A stretch of DNA of 64,000 nucleotides from JAICSD01 sp963836665 (GTDB lineage Bacteria; Acidobacteriota; Vicinamibacteria; Vicinamibacterales; 2-12-FULL-66-21). The stretch spans positions 2,790,001 through 2,854,000 of the forward strand of contig CAWIKL010000001.1 of assembly GCA_963836665.1 (NCBI GenBank), in the 5' to 3' direction. Below are positions 18,321 through 27,531 of this stretch, piece by piece (the first letter of the stretch is position 1; each line of letters begins with the position of its first letter). The notes below the pieces were generated by a model that was not told the DNA's origin, did no database searches, and saw nothing but the letters and a program-made list of their open reading frames with translations. The translations under genes were made by a program, and so were the position numbers.

Positions 18321-19327
18321 AAAAACTCATCATCCAGATCCCGTGCCTGAACGAGGCCCAGACACTGCCGGCGACCCTCGCCGATCTGCCCAAATCCATC
18401 CCCGGTGTCGATGTGATCGAGGTCCTCGTCATCGACGACGGGTCGCGGGACGGCACCTCGGATGTCGCTCGCGCCTGCGGGGTCGACCACATCGTCCGCC
18501 TGCGCCGGAACAAGGGCCTGGCGGCGGCCTTCGCGGCTGGCATCGATGCCGGACTGAAGGCGGACGCCGACTTCATCGTCAATACCGACGCCGACAACCA
18601 GTACGCCGGCAGCGACATCGCGAAGCTGCTGGCGCCGCTGCTGCGCGGCGAGGCCGACATCTGCATCGGCGATCGCAACATCGCCGAGCTCCGACACATG
18701 TCGTGGCGCAAGCGGCGGCTGCAAGCGCTGGGCAGCTGGGTGGTGCGGCAGGTCTCGGGCACGACGGTGCCCGACACGACCAGCGGCTTCCGCGCCTACA
18801 CGCGCGAGGCGGCGCTGCGCATGACCATCGTGTCGGAGTTCTCCTACACGCTCGAGTCGATCATCCAGGCGGGCAAGAAGCGGATGGCGATCGCGCACGT
18901 GCCGGTCGCGGTCAACCCGCGTACGCGCGAGTCGCGGCTGTTCGTCAGCATCTTCTCCTACATCAAGAAATCGGGCGCGACGATCGTTCGCATCTACGCG
19001 ATGTACGAGCCGTTGAAAGTGTTCACCTATGTCGGCGCCGGCATCGTCGGGATCGGTGTCCTCGGCCTGCTGCGCTACGGCTACTACGCGCTGCGCTACG
19101 AAGCGTTCAAGCACAACGGCTCGCTGATCGCGTCCGCGGTGCTGATCAACGTCGGGTTCCTCGTGCTCCTGATGGGGCTGCTCGCCGACACGATATCCGG
19201 GGTGCGCAAGCTCGTCGAGGATCTCATCTACCGCGTTCGCCTGCTCGAATCGCCGCGCCGCGAGACCGGTGACCAGTTGCCACCCTATCCGCGCCAGAGC
19301 GATCGCCCCGGCCGTTGGGAACATTGA
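18317..19327 (+). CDS. GT2-family polyprenyl-phosphate sugar transferase with two membrane spans
   Basis: GT-A glycosyltransferase of 336 residues. The catalytic domain (1-220) has the nucleotide-binding VIDDGSRDGT (about 39-48) and metal-binding TDADNQ (90-95). Two hydrophobic segments follow at about 235-258 and 272-295. This layout resembles enzymes that load a sugar onto undecaprenyl or dolichyl phosphate (Dpm1/ArnC/GtrB type), though the sugar cannot be read from sequence. ATGA overlap with the preceding GT4 suggests coupling. Confidence 0.85.
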   Translation: MKKLIIQIPCLNEAQTLPATLADLPKSIPGVDVIEVLVIDDGSRDGTSDVARACGVDHIVRLRRNKGLAAAFAAGIDAGLKADADFIVNTDADNQYAGSDIAKLLAPLLRGEADICIGDRNIAELRHMSWRKRRLQALGSWVVRQVSGTTVPDTTSGFRAYTREAALRMTIVSEFSYTLESIIQAGKKRMAIAHVPVAVNPRTRESRLFVSIFSYIKKSGATIVRIYAMYEPLKVFTYVGAGIVGIGVLGLLRYGYYALRYEAFKHNGSLIASAVLINVGFLVLLMGLLADTISGVRKLVEDLIYRVRLLESPRRETGDQLPPYPRQSDRPGRWEH

Positions 19328-19400
19328 CGGGCGCCGATAGTGGCCCGAATGCCGAGATGACGCAGCAGGGAAGCGAATGAGCGCAGCGAATGAGCGCGGC

Positions 19401-19472
19401 GAACGGCCGGCGCCGGCGAAGCGGCGCGCGCGAGAGCGTGCAGGAGAGTCCGAGGGGCGAAGCCCCTTGGAT
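19401..19472 (+). repeat. 72-nt intergenic element with terminal hairpin, copy 1
   Basis: This stretch aligns without gaps to 49991-50062; 61 of 72 positions are identical by eye. It ends in a hairpin at 19450-19470 (CCGAGGGGC-GAA-GCCCCTTGG, one G-T pair) whose 3' arm runs into GGAT, 11 bases before the GTG of the next gene. Similar GCGCAGCGAA words extend upstream. The rest of gap 19328-19481 shows nothing else recognisable. Confidence 0.7.
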
Positions 19473-19481
19473 CTGTAAAGC

Positions 19482-20342
19482 GTGGCGGATCCGTCGACGG
19501 TATCGATCGTCATTCCCGCGTTCAACGAAGCCGAGTCGATCGCCTCGGTCGTCGGCGTGCTGCGCCAGGCGGCGGCGTGGCGCGAGATTATCGTCGTCGA
19601 CGACGGGTCGAGCGACGGCACCGGCGCGCGCGCCGCCGCGGCAGGGGCCACGGTCGTCAGCCACGCCTACAACATCGGCAATGGCGCCGCGGTCAAGAAC
19701 GGCATCCGCCGCGCCGGCGGCGACTACGTGCTGATCGTCGATGCCGACGGGCAGCACCCGCCGGAGGACGCACTGCGCCTGGTGGCGCGGCTCGGCGAGT
19801 ACGACCTCGTCGTCGGCGCGCGCGCGGCGGAGACGCAGGCGACCAGCGCTCGCCGCGCCGGCAACGGCGCGCTCAACCGCCTCGCCAGTTACTTGACCGG
19901 CCGGCAGATTCCCGATCTCACCTCGGGCTTTCGCGGCGCACGCACTTCGGGCCTGCGCGAATTCCTGCACCTGCTGCCCAACGGCTTCTCGACCCCGACG
20001 ACGACGACCTTGGCGTTCATCAAGGGCGGCTACAGCGTCACGTTCGAGCCGATCCACGCACGCCAGCGCAGCGGCCAGTCGAAGATCCGCCTGGCCCGCG
20101 ACGGGGCGAAGTTCCTGATGATCATCTTCAAGATCGTCACCCTCTTCAGCCCGATGCGCATCTTCGCGCCGATCAGCGCCGCGACGCTGCTCCTCGGCGT
20201 CGCCTATGGCCTATGGAACGTGATCGTGCACGCCCGAATCCCGAACGGATCGGTGCTGCTGATCTTGTTTGCTGTGGTGGTGTTCCTGGTCGGGCTCGTC
20301 TCTGAGCAGATCTCGGCGCTGCGCTTCGAAGGACGGCGGTGA
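19482..20342 (+). CDS. GT2-family polyprenyl-phosphate sugar transferase
   Basis: GT-A transferase of 286 residues starting at GTG 19482. The domain starts VSIVIPAFNEAESIASVV and has VVDDGSSDGT (38-47) and the metal-binding DADGQ (87-91). Two C-terminal hydrophobic segments (about 226-248 and 257-279) anchor it. It looks like a Dpm1/GtrB-type enzyme that makes a lipid-phosphate sugar, and a GT39-type transferase that could use such a donor follows with a GTGA overlap. A hairpin-bearing repeat lies directly upstream of its start. Confidence 0.85.
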   Translation: MADPSTVSIVIPAFNEAESIASVVGVLRQAAAWREIIVVDDGSSDGTGARAAAAGATVVSHAYNIGNGAAVKNGIRRAGGDYVLIVDADGQHPPEDALRLVARLGEYDLVVGARAAETQATSARRAGNGALNRLASYLTGRQIPDLTSGFRGARTSGLREFLHLLPNGFSTPTTTTLAFIKGGYSVTFEPIHARQRSGQSKIRLARDGAKFLMIIFKIVTLFSPMRIFAPISAATLLLGVAYGLWNVIVHARIPNGSVLLILFAVVVFLVGLVSEQISALRFEGRR

Positions 20343-21586
20343 GCGGCGCGCGGCGCTGCATCGTCGCATGCGTCGTCGCCGGGCTCGTGCTGAGAGCGGC
20401 GTTCGCGCTGTTCTACTGGACGGCCCAGCCGCTGACGCACGACGAGCGCGAGTACCTGGCGCTGGCGCGCAGCCTCGCCCGCGGCGACGGCTATCGCTAT
20501 CCCGGCGACGAACCGGATCCGGGCAGCGCACAACAGTTCGGGCGTGCGCCGGGCTACCCGGCCTTTCTGGCGACGTTCGTTCCCCCTATTCCGGTTGAGC
20601 ACGTCCCGCGCCGCGTGCAGCTCGTCCAGAGCCTAATCGGCGCAGCCGGCGTCTGGCTGATCGCGCTCATCGCGCGACGCGCCGGCGGTGCGCGCGCCGG
20701 CTGTGCCGCCGCCGCCATCGCCGCCGCCTACCCGCCGCTGGTGTGGACGCCGTCCTACGCATTGACTGAGACGCTCTTTTCGACCGTCGCCCTCGCCGCC
20801 GCTCTGGTGCTGACGCCGAGAGATGGACGCGTCCCGGTCCGCGCCGTTGCAGAGACGAGCCGGAATCAGCGGGCCTTTCTCGCCGGATTGATCACCGGTG
20901 TCGCGATCCTGATTCGGCCGGTGATGGTGTTCTTCCTGCCGCTGGCGACACTGTGGATGCTGATCACGAGGGCCTACGCAGCGGCGGCGATCCTGCTCGT
21001 CACCGCGCTGCTGGTCGTGATGCCATGGACGATCCGCAATCACCACGTTTACGGACGGTGGATCGTTGTCGCCTCTGAGGGCGGCGTGACGTTCTGGACC
21101 GGCAACCACCCCCTGGCGACCGGTGACGGCGACCTCGCCGCCAACCCGGACCTGAAACGCGCCGAGCTCGCCTTCCGTGCCGGGCACCCCGGACTCACGC
21201 CGGAACAACTCGAGCCGCTTTACTATCGCGATGCCATGGCGTGGATTCGCGGCAACCCCGGCGCCTGGCTTGCGCTCGAAGCACGCAAGGCGTTCTACAC
21301 GATCGTTCCAGCCGGGCCGTCGTATGCGCTACACTCGCCGAGGTACGTAGCGGCGTCGGTCCTCTCCTACGCGATGGCCCTTTTCGCTGCCGCCGCGGGC
21401 GCGTGGCGCTGGCGGCGCGCCGCGCTCAGGCATTCGGCGGGCCAGGCGCCGGTCGCACTCTGGCTGATGGCCGCCGCGACGATCCTCTCCGGGATCGTCT
21501 TTTTCCCGCAGGAACGGTTCCGGCTGCCGATCGTCGATCCGGCGCTGATCGTGACTGCTGCACTGTGGTGGATTCGAGAAGCATGA
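20339..21586 (+). CDS. GT39/ArnT-like membrane glycosyltransferase
   Basis: Polytopic GT-C enzyme of 415 residues. After the first membrane span it has the acidic motif THDEREYLALARSLA (Asp35/Glu36), typical of the PMT/ArnT superfamily that moves sugars from polyprenyl phosphate to lipid, protein or glycan acceptors on the outer side of the inner membrane. About ten hydrophobic segments follow. Start is GTG 20339 overlapping the GT2 stop, and the stop overlaps the next GT2 start. GT2 genes on both sides suggest a coupled donor-making and donor-using unit. Confidence 0.8.
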   Translation: MSGARRCIVACVVAGLVLRAAFALFYWTAQPLTHDEREYLALARSLARGDGYRYPGDEPDPGSAQQFGRAPGYPAFLATFVPPIPVEHVPRRVQLVQSLIGAAGVWLIALIARRAGGARAGCAAAAIAAAYPPLVWTPSYALTETLFSTVALAAALVLTPRDGRVPVRAVAETSRNQRAFLAGLITGVAILIRPVMVFFLPLATLWMLITRAYAAAAILLVTALLVVMPWTIRNHHVYGRWIVVASEGGVTFWTGNHPLATGDGDLAANPDLKRAELAFRAGHPGLTPEQLEPLYYRDAMAWIRGNPGAWLALEARKAFYTIVPAGPSYALHSPRYVAASVLSYAMALFAAAAGAWRWRRAALRHSAGQAPVALWLMAAATILSGIVFFPQERFRLPIVDPALIVTAALWWIREA

Positions 21587-22302
21587 ACGTTCTCGTCGTC
21601 ACGCCGACGTATAACGAAAAGGAGAACCTGCCGCTGCTCGCCCGCGGCGTGCTCGAGCACGACGGTTTCCGCCTGCTGGTCGTCGACGATGGCTCGCCTG
21701 ACGGCACCGGCGCCGTCGCCGACCGTCTCGCCCAGGAGCACCCCGGCCGCCTCGAAGTGATGCACCGCAGCGGGCCGCGCGGGCTCGGCCGGTCTTATGT
21801 CGACGGGCTGCTCTACGCGATCAAGCAGGGAACGGCCGACTACATCTGCCAGATGGACTGCGACCTGTCGCACGATCCGGCCTACCTGCCGTCGCTCGTC
21901 GCCGGCGCGGCGGACGGCAACGACCTGGTCATCGGTTCGCGCTACATGAACGGCGGCGTCAGCGTCGTCAACTGGCCGATCAACCGCATCCTGCTGAGCG
22001 CCTTCGGCAACCGCTACATCCGTTTCATTACCAAGCTGTCGGCGAGCGACTGCACGAGCGGTTACCGCTGCTGGCGGCGCCAGGCGCTGGCGCAACTGCC
22101 GATCGGCGCAATGGTGTCCGACGGCTATTCGTTCCTGGTCGAGATGCTCTACGAAGCCAAGCGCCGTCACTTCCGCATCGGCGAAGTGCCGATCGTCTTC
22201 ATCGAGCGGCGTCTCGGCCAGTCGAAGCTGTCGAACAGCGTCCTGATGGAGTCGTTGATCATGCCGTGGCGGCTCGTCCTGCGCGGCCTGCGCCGGCCGT
22301 AG
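21583..22302 (+). CDS. Dolichyl/polyprenyl-phosphate mannose synthase-like GT2
   Basis: GT-A transferase of 239 residues that matches Dpm1-type polyprenol monophosphomannose synthases: VVTPTYNEKENLP at the N-terminus, VVDDGSPDGTG, QMDCDLSHDP for metal binding, and the C-terminal GEVPIVFIERRLGQSKLS. It has no membrane spans, the short soluble Dpm1 form. The ATG at 21583 overlaps the GT39 stop (ATGA). It may supply a mannosyl or similar lipid-linked donor; the sugar is not proven. Confidence 0.87.
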   Translation: MNVLVVTPTYNEKENLPLLARGVLEHDGFRLLVVDDGSPDGTGAVADRLAQEHPGRLEVMHRSGPRGLGRSYVDGLLYAIKQGTADYICQMDCDLSHDPAYLPSLVAGAADGNDLVIGSRYMNGGVSVVNWPINRILLSAFGNRYIRFITKLSASDCTSGYRCWRRQALAQLPIGAMVSDGYSFLVEMLYEAKRRHFRIGEVPIVFIERRLGQSKLSNSVLMESLIMPWRLVLRGLRRP

Positions 22303-22370
22303 AAGCAGGTGTCATTGGCGCTCGTTCCGCATTCGGCATTCGGGCCGGCCGCTGCGGCGGCCCGGTGAAC

Positions 22371-23603
22371 ATGCGTCACGTCGTCGTGATGGTGACGACG
22401 TCGTATCCCCGCTTTCCGGGGGATTCGGTCGGCACCTTCATGGAACCGATCGCCAAGCGGGTCGCGGCGCGCGGCCACGAAGTCCACATCGTCGCGCCGT
22501 GGCACCCGCGGATTACGCGCGGCACGGTCGAAGACGGCGTCTATTTCCACTTCTTCAAGTACGCGCCGGTGGCGCCGCTCAACGTCTTCGGCTACGCCGC
22601 TGGATTGCGGGCCGACGTGCGGCTGCGCGCGACGGCCTGGATGGCGGCGCCGCTGGCGCTGGCCGCCGGCTGGTTCAAAGCGATGCGCGTCGCGCACAAA
22701 CGCCGGGCCACCGTCATGCACGGCCACTGGGTCGTGCCCGGCGGCGTCATCGCCGCAACGGCGCGTCCGTCGCTGCCGCTCGTCGTCAGCCTTCATGGAT
22801 CCGATGTGTTCGTTGCGGAACGGACGCTGCCGGCGCGCTTCGCCGCAGCGCGCGTGTTCGGCCGCGCCGGCTTCGTCACGGCGTGCAGCGCCGATCTCGC
22901 CACGCGCGCGGTCGCGCTGGGGGCACAACCCGATCGGCTCGAGGTCGTCCCCTACGGCGTGGACACGTCGCGCTTCCGCCCGACCAGCGGCGGGCGGGCG
23001 CGGCTGGTCGCGGGCGCCGGCTTCGATCCGTCCGCGCCGCTACTCTTCACTGCGGGGCGGCTGGTTCGCAAGAAGGGCTTCGAGTATCTGATCGACGCGA
23101 TGCCACAGCTCGACGCGCGGGTGCAGCTGGTGGTAGCGGGCGGCGGCGATCTCGACGACGAGCTGCGCGCGCGCGCCGCCGCGGCCGGCGTCGCCAGTCG
23201 CGTCCGCTTCCTCGGTGACGTCACCCAGGACGCCGTCGCGGCTTGGCTCGCCGCCGCCGACGTGGCGATCGTGCCCTCGGTCCGCGACGACAGCGGCAAC
23301 GTCGACGGCCTGCCCAACACGGTGCTCGAGGCGCTTGCCTCCGGCACCCCGGTAGTGGCCACGCCGGCGGGCGGCATCGCCAGCGTCATCGACGATGGCG
23401 AGAACGGCGTGATCGTGGCGGAACGGGATCCGGCGGCGCTGGCGCAAGCGATCGCCGCAATCCTGGCCGACCGGGAGCGTGCGGCCGCGCTTGGTGCCGC
23501 GGCCCGGGCGCGCGTCACGGCGCGGTTCGGCTGGGACGCCGCTGCGGCCCGGTTCGAGGCTGCCTACGATCGCGCCCTTGCCTTCAACTCACTGACCAAA
23601 TAA
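22371..23603 (+). CDS. GT4-family glycosyltransferase
   Basis: GT-B transferase of 410 residues. It opens with VVVMVTTSYPRFPGDSVGTF, continues with HGHWVVPGGV, SLHGSDVF and VPYGVDTSRF, and starts its second Rossmann domain at FTAGRLVRKKGFEYLIDAM. The donor site reads NVDGLPNTVLEALASGTPV. An in-frame GTG six bases upstream (22365) is an alternative start. The gap before it (22303-22370) contains a GCATTCGGCATTCGG motif and no gene. Substrates are unknown. Confidence 0.88.
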   Translation: MRHVVVMVTTSYPRFPGDSVGTFMEPIAKRVAARGHEVHIVAPWHPRITRGTVEDGVYFHFFKYAPVAPLNVFGYAAGLRADVRLRATAWMAAPLALAAGWFKAMRVAHKRRATVMHGHWVVPGGVIAATARPSLPLVVSLHGSDVFVAERTLPARFAAARVFGRAGFVTACSADLATRAVALGAQPDRLEVVPYGVDTSRFRPTSGGRARLVAGAGFDPSAPLLFTAGRLVRKKGFEYLIDAMPQLDARVQLVVAGGGDLDDELRARAAAAGVASRVRFLGDVTQDAVAAWLAAADVAIVPSVRDDSGNVDGLPNTVLEALASGTPVVATPAGGIASVIDDGENGVIVAERDPAALAQAIAAILADRERAAALGAAARARVTARFGWDAAAARFEAAYDRALAFNSLTK

Positions 23604-23618
23604 CATTTACGCGATTCC

Positions 23619-24353
23619 ATGAAAACCGAGGAGGGCACAAAGGGGCTGAGTATTTTTTTTCCTGCCTACAACGACAGCGGGACGATCGCCAGCCTGGTCA
23701 TCACCGCGCTGCGCACGGCGCGCCGGCTGACGCCCGACCACGAAGTGATCGTCATCAACGACGGCAGCAAGGACGGCACCGCCGAGATCCTGGACGAGCT
23801 CGCCAGCATCTATCCGCAAGTGCGCGTCGTCCATCACGAGAAAAACCGCGGCTACGGCGGGGCCCTGCGCTCCGGTTTCGCCACGGCCAGCCGTGAGCTC
23901 GTTTTCTACACCGACGGCGACGCGCAGTACGATCCGGCGGAGATGGAAGCGCTGTGGCGCCGCTTCGACGATTCGATCGACCTGGTCAACGGTTACAAGA
24001 TCAGCCGCTCCGACCCGCTGCACCGCGTCATCATCGGGCGCATCTACCACCACACCGTCAAGCTGCTGTTCGGCCTGACGGTGCGCGACGTCGACTGCGA
24101 CTTCCGCATGATGCGCCGATCGATCTTCGAGCGCGTCCATCTCGAAAAGAACAGCGGCGTCATTTGCCTCGAGATGATGAAGAAGATCACCGACGCCGGA
24201 TTCCGCATCGCCGAGGTACCGGTCCACCACTACCACCGTGCCTACGGCAAGTCGCAGTTCTTCAACTTTAAGCGGCTGTATCGCACCGCGCTCGACGTCG
24301 CCCGGCTGTGGTACGCGCTGGTCGTCCGCCGCGAGCACGTGCATGCAGGCTGA
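23619..24353 (+). CDS. GT2-family glycosyltransferase (soluble)
   Basis: GT-A transferase of 244 residues. The N-terminus LSIFFPAYNDSGTIASLV is typical of GT2; the nucleotide site reads VINDGSKDGT, with Asn in place of the first Asp; the metal site is TDGDAQYDP. A C-terminal YHRAYGKSQFFNFKRL segment resembles the lipid-carrier region of Dpm1-like enzymes. No membrane spans are evident. It overlaps the following epimerase by 11 bp, and the epimerase overlaps an aminotransferase, so the three probably act on one modified sugar. Confidence 0.83.
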   Translation: MKTEEGTKGLSIFFPAYNDSGTIASLVITALRTARRLTPDHEVIVINDGSKDGTAEILDELASIYPQVRVVHHEKNRGYGGALRSGFATASRELVFYTDGDAQYDPAEMEALWRRFDDSIDLVNGYKISRSDPLHRVIIGRIYHHTVKLLFGLTVRDVDCDFRMMRRSIFERVHLEKNSGVICLEMMKKITDAGFRIAEVPVHHYHRAYGKSQFFNFKRLYRTALDVARLWYALVVRREHVHAG

Positions 24354-25350
24354 CTACCGCGAGCGCTACCGTGGCCGCAAGGTCCTCGTCACCGGCGGGC
24401 TGGGGTTCATCGGCAGCAACCTGTGCCGCGCGCTCGTGGATCTCGGCGCCAACGTCGTCGCCGTCGACGCCATGATCCCGGACTACGGCGGCAACATGTT
24501 CAATATCGCCGGCTACGAAGCGCGCATGCACGTCAACCTCGGCGACGTGCGCAACCAGACGGCGATGGACGTGCTGGTCCGCGATCGCGAGATCATCTTC
24601 AATCTGGCCGGTCAGGTCAGCCACATCGACAGCATGCGTGATCCCTACACCGACCTCGAGATCAACTGCCGTGCTCAGTTGTCGATGCTCGAGGCCTGCC
24701 GCAGGTTCAACCCATCGGTGAAGGTGATCTTCGCCGGGACGCGGCAGATTTACGGCAAGCCGGACCGGCTGCCCGTCGACGAAACACACTTGGTGCGCCC
24801 GATCGACGTCAACGGCGTCAACAAAGCGGCCGGCGAGTACTACCATCTCCTCTACAACAACGCGTTCGGCGTGCGCGCCTGCTCGCTGCGCCTGACCAAC
24901 GTCTACGGACCGAGGCAGCTGATCAAGCACAACCGGCAGGGCTTTATCGGCTGGTTCATCCGGCTGGCTATCGAGGATCGCGAAATCCAGATCTTCGGCG
25001 ACGGCTCACAGATGCGCGACTTCGTCTACGTCGACGATGCGGTCGACGCGTTCCTGCGCGCCGGCTTCTGCAACGCGTGCGACGGCGAAGTGTTCAACGT
25101 CGGTGGCAGCGAACCGATCGCGCATCGCGACCTGGTCGAGCTGCTGATCGACGTCGCCGGCAGCGGCCGGGTCGCCTACGTGCCGTGGCCGGAGGACAAG
25201 AAGCGCATCGACATCGGCAGTTTCTATTCCGATTCGAGCAAGTTCCGCCGCACCACCGCGTGGCAGCCGACGGTGACGCTGCGCGAGGGCTTCCGCCGCA
25301 CGGTCGAGTACTACCGCGCCAACCTGGCGCGCTACCTGGAGGCGGCGTGA
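24343..25350 (+). CDS. NAD-dependent epimerase/dehydratase-family protein lacking the catalytic Tyr
   Basis: Extended-SDR protein of 335 residues. The start ATG 24343 gives MQADYRERYRGRKVLV and the NAD-binding loop GGLGFIG (18-24). At the catalytic position YxxxK it reads NGVNK (157-161): Lys161 is kept but the tyrosine is Asn157. The remaining fold motifs (TRQIYGK, RLTNVYGPRQ, FVYVDDAVDA) are intact, so it is not decayed. It may catalyse a different step on a nucleotide sugar or use another acid/base. It overlaps the preceding GT2 and the following aminotransferase. Confidence 0.85.
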   Translation: MQADYRERYRGRKVLVTGGLGFIGSNLCRALVDLGANVVAVDAMIPDYGGNMFNIAGYEARMHVNLGDVRNQTAMDVLVRDREIIFNLAGQVSHIDSMRDPYTDLEINCRAQLSMLEACRRFNPSVKVIFAGTRQIYGKPDRLPVDETHLVRPIDVNGVNKAAGEYYHLLYNNAFGVRACSLRLTNVYGPRQLIKHNRQGFIGWFIRLAIEDREIQIFGDGSQMRDFVYVDDAVDAFLRAGFCNACDGEVFNVGGSEPIAHRDLVELLIDVAGSGRVAYVPWPEDKKRIDIGSFYSDSSKFRRTTAWQPTVTLREGFRRTVEYYRANLARYLEAA

Positions 25351-26438
25351 TCCCCTTCCTGCAGCTGCGCCCGGGCGAAGATGCCGACGACGTCGACGCC
25401 GCGATCGCGCGCGTCGTCGAGCGTGGCTGGTTCGTGCTCGGTCCGGAGCTCGACGCCTTCGAACAGGCCTTCGCCGACGCCGCGCGCGCCACTTACACCG
25501 TCGGCGTCGGCTCGGGCACTGACGCGATCGCGCTGGCGCTGCGCGCCATCGGAATCGGCCCCGGCGACGAAGTCATCACTGCGCCGCTGTCGGCCGCGTT
25601 CTCGGCGCTGGCGATCATGATGACCGGGGCGCGACCGGTCTTCGCCGACATCGACCCCGATCGCCTGACGCTCGATCCCCGGGCGACGGCCGCCGCGGTC
25701 ACGGCGAAGACGCGCGCCATCCTGCCGGTCCATCTCTATGGCCAGCCGGCCGACATGCCGGCGATCATGGAGGTGGCGATGCGACATCAGCTCGCGGTCG
25801 TCGAGGACTGCTGCCAGTCGCACCTGGCCACCTGCGGCGGACGGCCGGTCGGATCGTTCGGCATCGCGGCGGCGTACAGCTTCTACCCAACCAAGAACCT
25901 CGGTGCGCTCGGCGACGGTGGCGCGATCACGGTCAACGACACGGATCTTGCGGCGCGGCTGCGCCGCCTGCGGAACGGCGGCCAGAGCGATCGCTATCAG
26001 CACGCCGAGTTCGGCGTCAACTCGCGCCTCGACGAGATGCAGGCGGCGATCCTGCGCGCCCGGCTGGCGTGGCTGCCGAAATGGACCGACCGGCGCCGGC
26101 AGCTCGCCGCCGCGTACCGCACGCACCTCACTGGTAGGAGCGCCATCGTTGTCCCGCAGGAACTCGATCCCGGGCACGTGTATCACCTGTTCCCTGTCCT
26201 CAGCGATGGCCGCGACGGGATCCGGGCCGCGCTGCAGGCACGCGGCATCGACACGCTGATCCACTACCCGCACCCCATCACGCGCCAGCCGGCGCTCGCC
26301 GGCCAACGGCCGGCCGGATGTCCGGTCGCGGACCGTGTCGCCGCTCGTGTGTTCTCGCTGCCGCTCCACCACGGGATGACAGTCGACACGGTCGCGATCG
26401 TGGCGGAGGCGTTACACGCCGTCGATCCATTGGCCTGA
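25347..26438 (+). CDS. DegT/DnrJ/EryC1-family sugar aminotransferase
   Basis: PLP-dependent aminotransferase of 363 residues, expected to convert a keto nucleotide sugar to an amino sugar. It starts at GTG 25347 with IPFLQLRPGEDADDVDAAI, the typical N-terminus. Seen are VGVGSGTDAIALALRA (cofactor phosphate binding), VVEDCCQSHLA, the Schiff-base lysine in YPTKNLGALGDGG (Lys183) and GVNSRLDEMQAAILRARL. GTGA overlap with the epimerase. A keto sugar would be its logical substrate, but which enzyme makes it here is unclear. Confidence 0.92.
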   Translation: MIPFLQLRPGEDADDVDAAIARVVERGWFVLGPELDAFEQAFADAARATYTVGVGSGTDAIALALRAIGIGPGDEVITAPLSAAFSALAIMMTGARPVFADIDPDRLTLDPRATAAAVTAKTRAILPVHLYGQPADMPAIMEVAMRHQLAVVEDCCQSHLATCGGRPVGSFGIAAAYSFYPTKNLGALGDGGAITVNDTDLAARLRRLRNGGQSDRYQHAEFGVNSRLDEMQAAILRARLAWLPKWTDRRRQLAAAYRTHLTGRSAIVVPQELDPGHVYHLFPVLSDGRDGIRAALQARGIDTLIHYPHPITRQPALAGQRPAGCPVADRVAARVFSLPLHHGMTVDTVAIVAEALHAVDPLA

Positions 26439-27529
26439 TGCGCGTCCGCAAGGCCCTGCTGCTCTTCCTCATCGCGGCGCTCCAGTTCGCCGTTTTCGAG
26501 GCCGGGCTGCGCCGGTGGGGACACTCCGAAGCGGCGCCGTCGTTCGAGACGCTGTTCGTGCCAGACGCGTCGATTGGCTACCGCCTCCGTCCCACCGCGC
26601 GCACGCGCTTCGCGACCGACGAGTTCGACACGACGATCGCGGTCAACGCGCAAGGCGTCCGCGACGAGGACGATGTCGGGCCGAAACCGCCCGGAGAGCG
26701 GCGTATCGTCGTGCTCGGTGATTCCCTGGTGCTGTCGGTGCAGGTCGACGCGCGGCAGACGTTCGCGCATCTTCTGCAGGAGCGCCTCAACGCCGGCGGC
26801 GGGGCGGTGCACTACCGCGTCATCAACGCTGGCGTGCAGGGGTATGGTCCGGTCGAGGAACTGCTCTTCTACCGCACGATCGCGCGCGCCTTCCAGCCGG
26901 ACTTGGTCATCGAGACGATTTTCGTGGGCAATGACGCCGAGGAGGCCTACGCATCTCAGCGCCGCCTCCTGGCGCCGGGCGCCCCGACGGTCGTCACCGC
27001 CACCGATTCGCTGACCGGGCGTCTACGCCGTATCGTCCGCCGCAGCCTGGTGCTGCAGGTGCTCCGGCTGCGCCTTGTCTCCGCCACCGATCGGCTGACG
27101 AACTGGCTGTCGCCGCCCGAGCCGCCGCTGCAATCCTACGCAGCGACACCGCCGGTCCGCGTCGTCGAAGGGTTGCGGGTGTCGGCCGAGTGCGTCAGGC
27201 AGATCGCCGAGGACGCCTCTCGCGACGGCGCGCGTACGATGGTGATGCTGATGCCGGCGCGATTCCAGGTCGACGAGGCGGACTACGGCCGCCTCAAGGA
27301 CATCGTCAGCGGCGCCGGCGGAGCCCTGGTGCGCGACGGCGCGACGGATCGGTTCGCCGACGTGCTCCGCCCGCTCGGGTTGCCGCTCTTCGACGCGCTG
27401 CCGGTGCTGCGCGCCTCGCAACCCGGCCCCGACGTGTTCTTCCAGCAGACGGTGCACCTCACGCCCCGTGGCCACGTCATCGTCGCGGACGCGCTCGAGC
27501 GTTTTCTGCGTCAACAGGGACTGCTCTAG
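26438..27529 (+). CDS. SGNH/GDSL-family hydrolase, membrane-anchored
   Basis: Protein of 363 residues with an N-terminal signal anchor (about 5-22). The nucleophile block VVLGDSLVLS has Ser96; NAGVQGYGPVEE supplies the Gly block; FVGNDAEE the Asn block; and VHLTPRGH carries the histidine (about His340). The Asp three residues before that histidine in the usual DxxH block is Gln here (QTVH). It sits directly before an MBOAT acyltransferase; SGNH and MBOAT proteins often pair to acetylate exported polysaccharide (AlgI/AlgJ, PatA/PatB). The ATG shares one base with the aminotransferase stop. Confidence 0.85.
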   Translation: MRVRKALLLFLIAALQFAVFEAGLRRWGHSEAAPSFETLFVPDASIGYRLRPTARTRFATDEFDTTIAVNAQGVRDEDDVGPKPPGERRIVVLGDSLVLSVQVDARQTFAHLLQERLNAGGGAVHYRVINAGVQGYGPVEELLFYRTIARAFQPDLVIETIFVGNDAEEAYASQRRLLAPGAPTVVTATDSLTGRLRRIVRRSLVLQVLRLRLVSATDRLTNWLSPPEPPLQSYAATPPVRVVEGLRVSAECVRQIAEDASRDGARTMVMLMPARFQVDEADYGRLKDIVSGAGGALVRDGATDRFADVLRPLGLPLFDALPVLRASQPGPDVFFQQTVHLTPRGHVIVADALERFLRQQGLL

Positions 27530-27531
27530 CC

